Assembly: GCA_902799015.1 (NCBI GenBank)
Contig: CADBZI010000015.1
Span: 1-48,606, forward strand
DNA: 48,606 nt
Origin: an uncultured Lachnospiraceae bacterium
GTDB lineage: Bacteria > Bacillota > Clostridia > Lachnospirales > Lachnospiraceae
Direction of reading: 5' to 3'
Shown: one piece after another, positions 31,996 through 39,175 of the stretch
Position numbering within the stretch: position 1 is the stretch's first letter
Layout of the letters: each line of letters starts with the position of its first letter
Translations under genes and position numbers: made by a program
Notes under the pieces: generated by a model
What the model was told of the DNA's origin: nothing
The model's database searches: none
The model's input: the letters and a program-made list of their open reading frames with translations, nothing else

Positions 31996-34779
31996 TCAGC
32001 TCCTGTCGTCTGTCGTCATGCGATCAGCCGCACGCTTCCGCCTGTGTTCCAGCACCCATACTGCCAGGCATGCCCCGCACGCGATCATCGAAATCATAAT
32101 AGCAAGTCTAAATTTCACGGGAGCGTATGTCAACACAAAATGATGCGCTCCTTTCGAAACACAGAATCCGGTCCAGCACCGGTTCGCCCTGACCAGCTCT
32201 GTCTCTTTCCCGTCAACCTGAAGGCTCCAGCCGTTGGTGTAGACAACCGGCACTACAACCAGACGGTCTTCTCCCTCCCCCAGATCTCCTTCAATGGTGT
32301 TTTTGGAGATCACCGGAGCATCACAGCCTCCTGCATTTCTGTTTGCCACGTCGGTCCCGTAAGACTCCATGGGGATATAGACTGCTTCCAAAGCGCCGAT
32401 CTTGCAGCGTCCTTTTCCGTTCATCCGGATCGTGATCTCTTCCGGCGCATCACTGTCGGAATAGCCCATATACACCATCCATCCATCTGTGGGAAGCACA
32501 TACGGGCTGTCCGATCTGCGCAGATACAGTTTTTTCACTCCTGCGCTGCCGGTGACGGTAAGCGTCTGATCATCCTCTTCCTCATGCGCATCCTCATAGG
32601 TGACATCGATCAGATGCAGATACAGCTCGCACCCCTCTTTCTTTCCGCAGGAGAAAGTCAGCTCATTCTGCTTCGGATTCAGAAGGAATGACTGCTGTGT
32701 ATCTTCGGCGGAATCCCCCTCCGGGTCATCGGCCGAATGCAGCGGAACACAGATCTCTGCCGTTTCCGGGCTGGCCATCTCCAGAGAACCCTCCGGCAGA
32801 TGCGAGATCGCTTCGGGCTCCAGCACGGCCGTCTTCATCAGAACCTGCTGCTTCTGTGCCGCACTCAGCTTCTCATATTCCTCCAAAGAAAGCACCGTAT
32901 CATAGGTATATCCAAAGGACAACGGCATCGTGTTTTGATAGAGCGCACTTTGGCTGTCCTCCTGATCCGGCACCTTTTCAAAGCCATATGGGATGATCCC
33001 ATTCTCACTGCCCGTCATGTAATACCCGACAGAGGCCAGATTCTCGCACACAGCATGCCCGTCTAAGGAAAGGGTCTTCACCGTGCTGTCGATTCCCGGA
33101 TTTTCCAGCTCAAGCAGAAAATGCTGCAATCCCGCGTTCATCACACTGTTGAACTGCGATACACCGTAGTAGTCATGATAGAGCGCACTGTTCAGCCATA
33201 GCCTGTGGCCAAAGCCGGTATCGACTCTCTGAAACCCTTCTTCCTTGCTTGCATGCATCCGGCTGAGCGGCTGATCCTCATAGAAGGACGGCAGCTCCTT
33301 CCACTCCATATACGCCGAAACAGAATTCCCGAACTGCGGAGAGAAAGTGACGAAGCTCATCAGAACAGCGGACGCGAAAGCAATCAGCAGGATCGCTCTG
33401 GAATAGACGACATAGGAAACGCCCTTGCGCCGAAGTACCAGCATGGTTCCGGCTGCCGCCACCAGGCAGATGCATCCGACCGCCACATTGAACCGGTAAA
33501 GAAAGCTGAGCTGCATGCGCCCGCCCAGAACCAGGAAGGCGAACGTGCCCGCGGCATAAAGGCCTGTCGCAGCAAGAAGCGCATTCCTTGCCCTTGCGCT
33601 GAACTGCGGCCCCTCCTGTATCACATGGATGCAGGTGAGCGCAAGCGTGAAGGAAAGAATAAAGGTCCACCGATTGCTGACATTTCCGAAGGCTCCCATC
33701 ACCAGCCCCACCGGCGGCAGAGCCAGTCCTGCCAGCTCAATCAGGATTGCCAGACGCAGTGTCGTATATTCTGATATCTTCTCGAAAAACAGAACAACCA
33801 CAACAGGGATCACCAGTCCGGCAAACCCCAGAAAGGTGCTGTAGCCTGCCCGGATATTCGGGCTGATAAAACCGAGGATCAGATTGATAAAGTATTTTGC
33901 CGGATAGACCAGAAACAGCTTCCCCGTATCTCCTGTTGTGAGCCGGTCCGACGTAAACAGATGCGTGAAGATCGGAATCTGAATGCAGGCTGTCATCCCG
34001 AGTCCGATCAGCCAGCAGCCAATGACGTAAAAGCCCTTCTGGAAAAATGCTTTCACACGGCTTCCCTGTATTCCCCTTCTTACGGTGATCCATCTCAGCA
34101 GGAAATAAACGCCCACGGCAATCGTACACATGTAGGCATAATAATACGTCACGAAGAAAGCCAGTCCCGAGGAAAGGATCATACAGAAGCCCCTGCCCTC
34201 CTGCAGAATCTTCTCTGTTCCCAGAAGCATCAACGGGAGTATGTACAGGGCAGCGGCAAAGAAAGGATGACAGGTCACACGGTAGGTGGCAAAGTCACCG
34301 GACAGATAGACGATCACCCCGATCATCACCGCGCGGCGATCCAGCTTTTTATAATGACAGAAAGCGGAAAATGCAAGACCGGCAAGATAGAGCCGGAGCA
34401 CGATCACCAGAGAATAGAAAACGCCGACCTTGTCCAGCGGAACAAGCGCACTGAGCGCATCCAGCCTGTGCAGGCGGGCAGCAACGATAATTCCCTCACC
34501 CATGCCGATTGTGAGATCATAGAATCGAAAGCCCGGATCTCCATGCACAAGGCCGCTGAACAGCTCCTGCAGATACCGTCTGAGATATACCATCTGAGGA
34601 TAGTACTGCGTCCTGGCATCCGCGACCCAGACAAAAGAACGCCCGGTCAGCAGAAACGGCAGAAATAAACCCGCCATCAGAACCACAAACAGGCAGGTAT
34701 AGCACACATAAAAGGAAGAAAGCTTCCACGTCCGGGTATGAAATTGGCAGGTATTCTCTTCTGATGAATGGTATTTCAC
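31996..34779 (-). CDS. YfhO-like integral membrane glycosyltransferase (GT-C fold)
   Basis: A 927-residue membrane protein. A short cytosolic N-terminus leads to a first helix, then the family's GRSFVWVADARTQYYPQMVY, with Asp54 as the likely catalytic residue. About twelve helices follow to residue 470, and then an extracellular domain of about 370 residues (SVSAYMEWKELPSFYEDQPL onward). The chain closes with a final helix (RLAIMISMIACGACLAVWVL) and a basic end. YfhO proteins take a sugar from undecaprenyl phosphate outside the cell and put it on a wall polymer such as lipoteichoic acid, with CsbB-like GT2 enzymes making the donor. All needed partners are in the same operon. The gene is the first of the operon and has a promoter at 34829-34857. 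Confidence 0.92.
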   Translation of the reverse strand: MKYHSSEENTCQFHTRTWKLSSFYVCYTCLFVVLMAGLFLPFLLTGRSFVWVADARTQYYPQMVYLRRYLQELFSGLVHGDPGFRFYDLTIGMGEGIIVAARLHRLDALSALVPLDKVGVFYSLVIVLRLYLAGLAFSAFCHYKKLDRRAVMIGVIVYLSGDFATYRVTCHPFFAAALYILPLMLLGTEKILQEGRGFCMILSSGLAFFVTYYYAYMCTIAVGVYFLLRWITVRRGIQGSRVKAFFQKGFYVIGCWLIGLGMTACIQIPIFTHLFTSDRLTTGDTGKLFLVYPAKYFINLILGFISPNIRAGYSTFLGFAGLVIPVVVVLFFEKISEYTTLRLAILIELAGLALPPVGLVMGAFGNVSNRWTFILSFTLALTCIHVIQEGPQFSARARNALLAATGLYAAGTFAFLVLGGRMQLSFLYRFNVAVGCICLVAAAGTMLVLRRKGVSYVVYSRAILLIAFASAVLMSFVTFSPQFGNSVSAYMEWKELPSFYEDQPLSRMHASKEEGFQRVDTGFGHRLWLNSALYHDYYGVSQFNSVMNAGLQHFLLELENPGIDSTVKTLSLDGHAVCENLASVGYYMTGSENGIIPYGFEKVPDQEDSQSALYQNTMPLSFGYTYDTVLSLEEYEKLSAAQKQQVLMKTAVLEPEAISHLPEGSLEMASPETAEICVPLHSADDPEGDSAEDTQQSFLLNPKQNELTFSCGKKEGCELYLHLIDVTYEDAHEEEDDQTLTVTGSAGVKKLYLRRSDSPYVLPTDGWMVYMGYSDSDAPEEITIRMNGKGRCKIGALEAVYIPMESYGTDVANRNAGGCDAPVISKNTIEGDLGEGEDRLVVVPVVYTNGWSLQVDGKETELVRANRCWTGFCVSKGAHHFVLTYAPVKFRLAIMISMIACGACLAVWVLEHRRKRAADRMTTDDRS

Positions 34780-34828
34780 AGTACTCTCTTTATCAACAGA
34801 CAGTCGTTATCAGATCCATGTTGCCACT

Positions 34829-34857
34829 ATATTACCATTATCATTTTCTGTTTACAA
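34829..34857 (-). promoter_or_regulatory. Promoter of the envelope operon, overlapping the divergent promoter
   Basis: TTGTAA and TAATAT are 17 bp apart on the minus strand, about 50 bases before the YfhO-like start. Its -35 hexamer (34852-34857) overlaps by five bases the -35 of the plus-strand promoter at 34851, so both polymerases cannot bind at once. Confidence 0.55.
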
Positions 34858-34880
34858 CCAGATTGATCCTGTGCGATAAT
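34851..34880 (+). promoter_or_regulatory. Promoter of the secreted CHAP/RICIN gene
   Basis: TTTACA, an 18-bp spacer, and GATAAT preceded by TGC, an extended -10 (TGn). It is 40 bases before the ATG at 34920. Confidence 0.65.
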
Positions 34881-34919
34881 TTGTCTGTACAGATTCCGTT
34901 GTGGAAGGAGGAGGTAAAG

Positions 34920-36941
34920 ATGACACTTATGAGGAAAAAACTATTTGGATATCTTTTTATTATGACACTCATCCTGAGTTTACGAATCACTGCAGCTTAT
35001 GCAGGTACAAACGGTCGTACGCAGGCACAGGCTGTCGCATGGGCATACAGCCAGGAAGGACAGACCCTGGAATATCCGGACAGCGGGCTTGATGATCCAT
35101 GCTTTGATTTTATCTGCTGCTATTATCAGGAATTAGGTCAGGAGATTCCCTGGAAGAATGCGGATCCATCCGGAAGCGGAGGGAATTTTTGCCCGTCCGA
35201 ATGGCAGTATGCGGATTCTCCGCAGCCGGGTGATGTGGCAGTCTGGCTCAGCGATGACAACGATCATGCTGCGATTGTAACAGAGATCCGCGGCGCTCAG
35301 ATGGTTTGCGCGGAGCAAAACTATGACGGCAAGATGTATGTCTCAGTTAATCTGCACGACATAGATGCCTATGCTTATATACACCCGGATTTTCCTGCCA
35401 ATCAGGGCTCACCGATCAGAGGTGGTTCCAGGACCGTGTCGGATGGAGATTATCATATTGTTTCCGCACTCAATGCTGATATGGGACTCGATGTGGCCGG
35501 CAACCGTTCTGCAGATGGCACGAATGTCCAGCTGTATCATAATGTAACTGACCCCAATCAGGTATTCACTGTTCAATACCTCAGTAATGGTTTCTATAAG
35601 ATCACGCACAAACGTACCCGGAAGGTGCTTGATGTATCCGGGGCAGGCCTGGCATACGGGACAAATGTTGATATTTACAGTTCCAATGATACGGATGCTC
35701 AAATGTGGAGAATAGACCCTTCAGAAAATCCGGGATTCTTGAATATCAGGGCGAAATGCAACGGATTATGCCTTGATGTGGATGGGGCAAAGGCGCAAAA
35801 CGGCACAAACATAAAAACATACAGAGGCAATGGAAGCAATGCCCAGGGATGGAGGTTTATTGCAGTCGGAGAAAATCAGACCATCGCAGACGGGGATTAC
35901 CATATCGTGTCTGCGCTGAATCCTGTTATGGGCATGGATGTAGCCGGAAATAACAGCAACAATGCCACAAATATCCAATTATATGCAAACGCGGGTGATG
36001 AAAAGCAGGTATTTACCGTAAAGTACTTAGAGGATGGTTATTACCAGATCATACATAAAGACTCCGGGAAAAGCATTGATCTGGCCGGCAATCGTTCTCT
36101 TTCAGGCACGAATCTTGATATTTATCAAAGCAATTCAACCGATGCTCAGAAATGGATCATAAAGAGTGCCGGAAACGGATCCTATAACATTATCGGCAAA
36201 GGAAGCGGACTCTATATCGATGTCGATCAGGCAAGTACTCAAAATGGAACAAACATACGGGGTTATGTCGGGAACGGGTCCGGCGCACAGCAATGGCTTT
36301 TTGTTCCTGCTGATACTTCCGCTGTTAATTCTGCTGATAATATCGGATACTGGATTTATAATTCCTTCAGGAAGTATAAGAAGTATCTCAAAGATCCGAC
36401 CGATGCCACCTTCAATACCTTTCAGTTAAAGAGCAAGAAGGTCGGGAATACATCCATCACGACCGGGTGGAAGGCAGTGCGACGTGCAGCTGGGTATACG
36501 GTCTTTGCCGCACCGTGCGGTTCGAACTTCAGTAAGCTCACTGACACCACCGGGACAAGCTATACCCAGAAGAATCTGCAGAAGGGAACCTATTATAAGT
36601 ACTTTGTAGCTGCCCACGATAAGAATGGCATATTTTTGGCATTCTCCAATGCAATCCATGTTGCGACAGCCGGCGGCAGCGAGGGCAACCCGGAATCTGT
36701 CAGCCTGAATAAGAAGAACGTCAGCCTGGAGATGGGCGGGACATTCGATCTGAAAGCGAAACTCGAGAACGGAGATCAGCAGGTCAGCAAGCACCGCGAG
36801 ATTGCCTTTGAGTCGGATAACCCGAGAGTTGCGACAGTCACAAAGAGCGGAACGATCAAGGCAGTCGGGACGGGTACCTGCAATGTATATGCATACGCCC
36901 AGAATGGCGTGTTTGCAAGATGCACTGTTACGGTCAATTGA
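34920..36941 (+). CDS. Secreted CHAP-domain hydrolase with two RICIN lectin domains, Fn3-like and Big2 domains
   Basis: A 673-residue exported protein, plus strand. ATG 34920 sits nine bases after GGAGGAGG, and the signal peptide ends at AYA (residue 28). Residues about 30-155 form a CHAP-type domain with Cys61 in DPCFDF, PQPGDVAVW, His116 in NDHAAIV and Glu132 in AEQNY, matching the Cys-His-Glu layout of cell-wall amidases and endopeptidases. Two tandem beta-trefoil RICIN domains follow (about 170-310 and 320-465). Both begin DGDYHIVSALN and carry three aromatic repeats of the QxW/QxF kind, with G-T-N-x-x-x-Y motifs. Next come an Fn3-like segment and a C-terminal Big2 domain (VSLNKKNVSLEMGG ... 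GTCNVYAYAQNG). The base composition is visibly A+T-richer than its neighbours, which hints at horizontal origin. It is divergent from a wall-glycosylation operon. Confidence 0.9.
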   Translation: MTLMRKKLFGYLFIMTLILSLRITAAYAGTNGRTQAQAVAWAYSQEGQTLEYPDSGLDDPCFDFICCYYQELGQEIPWKNADPSGSGGNFCPSEWQYADSPQPGDVAVWLSDDNDHAAIVTEIRGAQMVCAEQNYDGKMYVSVNLHDIDAYAYIHPDFPANQGSPIRGGSRTVSDGDYHIVSALNADMGLDVAGNRSADGTNVQLYHNVTDPNQVFTVQYLSNGFYKITHKRTRKVLDVSGAGLAYGTNVDIYSSNDTDAQMWRIDPSENPGFLNIRAKCNGLCLDVDGAKAQNGTNIKTYRGNGSNAQGWRFIAVGENQTIADGDYHIVSALNPVMGMDVAGNNSNNATNIQLYANAGDEKQVFTVKYLEDGYYQIIHKDSGKSIDLAGNRSLSGTNLDIYQSNSTDAQKWIIKSAGNGSYNIIGKGSGLYIDVDQASTQNGTNIRGYVGNGSGAQQWLFVPADTSAVNSADNIGYWIYNSFRKYKKYLKDPTDATFNTFQLKSKKVGNTSITTGWKAVRRAAGYTVFAAPCGSNFSKLTDTTGTSYTQKNLQKGTYYKYFVAAHDKNGIFLAFSNAIHVATAGGSEGNPESVSLNKKNVSLEMGGTFDLKAKLENGDQQVSKHREIAFESDNPRVATVTKSGTIKAVGTGTCNVYAYAQNGVFARCTVTVN

Positions 36942-36953
36942 GTCAATTGATTA

Positions 36954-36996
36954 AAGAAGCTGAAAGCCCAGGTCGATGCCGGACTTTCAGCTTCTT
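36954..36996. terminator. Bidirectional intrinsic terminator between the CHAP/RICIN gene and tRNA-Trp
   Basis: AAGAAGCTGAAAG and CTTTCAGCTTCTT form a perfect 13-bp stem with a 17-base loop. T-runs in the stem and after it serve the plus-strand gene and, on the other side, the minus-strand tRNA. Confidence 0.9.
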
Positions 36997-37001
36997 TTCA
37001 G

Positions 37002-37072
37002 CAGGGGATGAGAGAATCGAACTCCCACCAAAGGTTTTGGAGACCCCTATCATACCATTTGACCAATCCCCT
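37002..37072 (-). tRNA. tRNA-Trp (CCA)
   Basis: The minus strand folds as a tRNA. The 7-bp acceptor stem is AGGGGAT/ATCCCCT, the D stem GTCA/TGAT, the anticodon stem GGGGT/ACCTT with loop CTCCAAA (anticodon CCA), and the T stem GGGAG/CTCTC with loop TTCGATT. The discriminator base is G, typical of tRNA-Trp. The 3' CCA is not encoded, so it must be added after transcription. It is 123 bp downstream of radA but has its own promoter. Confidence 0.95.
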
Positions 37073-37098
37073 GTGTCCGTCTTTTTGACGACTCTATT

Positions 37099-37127
37099 CT
37101 TATAACACAGTTGCATCTTCCTGTCAA
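37099..37127 (-). promoter_or_regulatory. Promoter of tRNA-Trp
   Basis: A perfect TTGACA and TATAAG with a 17-bp spacer, about 27 bases before the tRNA 5' end. The strength fits stable-RNA transcription. Confidence 0.8.
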
Positions 37128-37195
37128 TGCTTTCCTGCTGCCGGGCCGCAACGAATGTTCCGCTCACGGTCGTAAGAATGCCTTCCGTCCGCTTC

Positions 37196-38671
37196 TCAGG
37201 CGGTGAGCACATTGATCAGTTCCCGCACATTTCTGACGCCGACCAGCTGCACGCCCTCCGCCTTCTGGACGGACCGGATGCTTGCCTGCGGCAGGATTAC
37301 TCTGGAAAAACCAAGCTTCTGCGCTTCCTTCACGCGAAGAGGCGCCTGCGGAACGGAGCGGATCTCCCCGGACAGGCCGACTTCTCCGAACACCAGCGTC
37401 TTCTCATCGATCACAATGTCCTTGAAGGAGGAAATGACCGCGACGACGATCCCCAGATCCACTGCCGGTTCCCGAAGCCGCACACCGCCGGCGATGTTGA
37501 CATAGACATCCATATCGGAAAGCCGCAGGCCGAGCCGGCGCTCCAGAATCGCGAGAAGCAGATTGACACGGTTATTGTCCGCGCCTTCCGTCGTGCGGCG
37601 CGGATAGGCAAGATTGCTCCGGGCCGTCAGCGCCTGCACCTCGATCAGAATCGGGCGCGTTCCTTCCACAGAGCAGGCTACCACGGAGCCGGAAGAGCCG
37701 GTCGGCCTTCCGTCCAGCATAAACTCAGAAGGATTCGGCACCTCTCTCAGTCCGTCCTGCTTCATCTCAAATACGCCGATCTCATCCGTGGATCCGAAAC
37801 GGTTCTTCACGCCATGCAGGATGCGGTAGCTTGCATGCCGGTCGCCTTCAAAATACAGCACGGTATCCACCATATGCTCCAACACACGCGGCCCAGCGAC
37901 GGCACCCTCCTTCGTAACATGGCCGACGATGAAGATTGTGACGCCCAGTCCCTTTGCCAGCTGCAGCAAAAGCCCGGTTGTCTCTCTCACCTGAGAGACG
38001 GAACCCGGCGCGGAAGAAACGTTCTCATTGTACATAGTCTGGATGGAATCGATGACCACGACCGTGGGCCTGGTCCGCACGATCGCTTCCTGCACATCCG
38101 TAAGATTCGTCTCGCACAGAATCAGGAGAGAGTCGCCGAATGCCCCCATCCGGTTCGCCCTCATCTTAATCTGCTGCTGGGACTCCTCGCCGGAAACATA
38201 CAGGACACGGACCGCCTCCGTTTTTGAAGCATCTGCAGGCGCAGTCAGGTTCCTGCAAACCTGCAGAAGCAGCGTTGACTTGCCGATCCCCGGGTCGCCG
38301 CCGACCAGAACCAGAGAGCCCTGTACGAGTCCTCCGCCCAGAACACGGTCCATCTCCGCAATCCCGGTAGACATCCTGCCGGTATCGCTGATGGAGATCT
38401 CTTTCAAAGGCAGTGCCCGCTGCCCTTTGCGTTTTCCCTTTCCTGCCATCTGGCCATGCGCTGCCAGGCCTTCTGCTTCCATCTGCAGGCTGTCCCACTG
38501 AACCACACCTGCAGTCGGCTTCCCGGAACCTTTCCCTGCTGCTTTTGCTGCGGTTACGCTCTCCTCGGCGAATGTATTCCACTCATGGCAGGCGGGGCAC
38601 TGCCCCATCCATTTCGCGGACTCATAGCCGCAGTTCTGGCAGAAAAAAACCGTTGTCCTGGCCTTCGCCAT
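37196..38671 (-). CDS. radA: DNA repair protein RadA (branch-migration ATPase)
   Basis: A RecA-like helicase that processes recombination branches, in the cytosol. The 491 residues contain an N-terminal zinc finger with Cys11, 14, 25 and 28 (CQNCGYESAKWMGQCPAC), a Gly/Lys-rich linker longer than in most RadA proteins (about residues 40-90), Walker A GGDPGIGKST at 124-133, a Walker B region ending VVIDS, the RadA-specific KNRFGSTDEIGVFEM, and a Lon-like C-terminal domain (GGVRLREPAVDLGIVVAV). AGAGGTG precedes the ATG. It follows the small conserved protein after 86 bp, in the clpC-radA order common in Firmicutes. Confidence 0.97.
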   Translation of the reverse strand: MAKARTTVFFCQNCGYESAKWMGQCPACHEWNTFAEESVTAAKAAGKGSGKPTAGVVQWDSLQMEAEGLAAHGQMAGKGKRKGQRALPLKEISISDTGRMSTGIAEMDRVLGGGLVQGSLVLVGGDPGIGKSTLLLQVCRNLTAPADASKTEAVRVLYVSGEESQQQIKMRANRMGAFGDSLLILCETNLTDVQEAIVRTRPTVVVIDSIQTMYNENVSSAPGSVSQVRETTGLLLQLAKGLGVTIFIVGHVTKEGAVAGPRVLEHMVDTVLYFEGDRHASYRILHGVKNRFGSTDEIGVFEMKQDGLREVPNPSEFMLDGRPTGSSGSVVACSVEGTRPILIEVQALTARSNLAYPRRTTEGADNNRVNLLLAILERRLGLRLSDMDVYVNIAGGVRLREPAVDLGIVVAVISSFKDIVIDEKTLVFGEVGLSGEIRSVPQAPLRVKEAQKLGFSRVILPQASIRSVQKAEGVQLVGVRNVRELINVLTA

Positions 38672-38693
38672 ATTTCACACACCTCTGTCCCAG

Positions 38694-38715
38694 CCTCCCG
38701 TTACGTTCAGCGGGA
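38694..38715. promoter_or_regulatory. Inverted repeat before radA
   Basis: CTCCCG and CGGGAG flank a 10-base spacer, about 25 bases before the radA ATG. A second CCGGC/GCCGG repeat follows the upstream stop codon. No confident promoter is visible in this 86-bp gap. Confidence 0.3.
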
Positions 38716-38757
38716 GTACTTTCTGACTATATAAAGCCTGCCGCCGGCTCCTGCCGG

Positions 38758-39171
38758 TCAGGCCCGTATCACTTCAATCTTTGTGCTGCCGCTCTCTCCA
38801 ACCTCAACCGACAGAACAAGCTTGCCGCCTCTTCCGGTACCCATCATGCCGGTATCTCTGCCGTCGACCACCACGCGGTAGGTCGCCTCATCAGTAAGTC
38901 CCAGTACAACCTGGCAGTCCTGCGGGCACTCTACGCGGAAGGAAACACCTTCTTCCGTCCTGACAAAATCATGAACCGCGGTACCCGGTTCGGATTCATA
39001 CACCAGAGCGTCATTGCACTCAAGCCTGGTAGATTCGCGGAACGTCTTAACCTTATAACGGTCCCCTCTCACCTCAAAATCACTCTTTTTTGCCTTCGTG
39101 TCGAGCTCATAATCTCCAAAGCTGACAGATCCGTCTGCATTTTCCGTGATCAGGTCCTTTACCACCGACAT
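38758..39171 (-). CDS. Conserved small protein between clpC and radA
   Basis: A 137-residue cytosolic protein, MSVVKDLITENADGSVSFGD at the start, then YKVKTFRESTRLECND, YESEPGTAVHDF and a beta-rich end with GGKLVLSVEV. It looks like one or two small beta-domains. It resembles proteins of clostridia that databases have labelled endosialidase or endosialidase-like, but I see no sialidase motif (no Asp boxes), so that name should not be trusted. It begins 4 bp after clpC ends, with GGAGGATTAA inside the clpC end, so it is made together with ClpC. A role beside ClpC is inferred from position only. Confidence 0.82.
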   Translation of the reverse strand: MSVVKDLITENADGSVSFGDYELDTKAKKSDFEVRGDRYKVKTFRESTRLECNDALVYESEPGTAVHDFVRTEEGVSFRVECPQDCQVVLGLTDEATYRVVVDGRDTGMMGTGRGGKLVLSVEVGESGSTKIEVIRA

Positions 39172-39175
39172 CTTT

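Noticed and set aside
34764-34919. Extended start of the CHAP/RICIN protein at 34764.
   Set aside because: It would begin upstream of the promoter, and it puts 52 residues before a proper signal peptide. ATG 34920 has a strong GGAGG site.
38758-39171. Calling the small clpC-linked protein an endosialidase.
   Set aside because: No sialidase Asp boxes or catalytic Arg triad are visible in 137 residues; the label appears to be inherited annotation.
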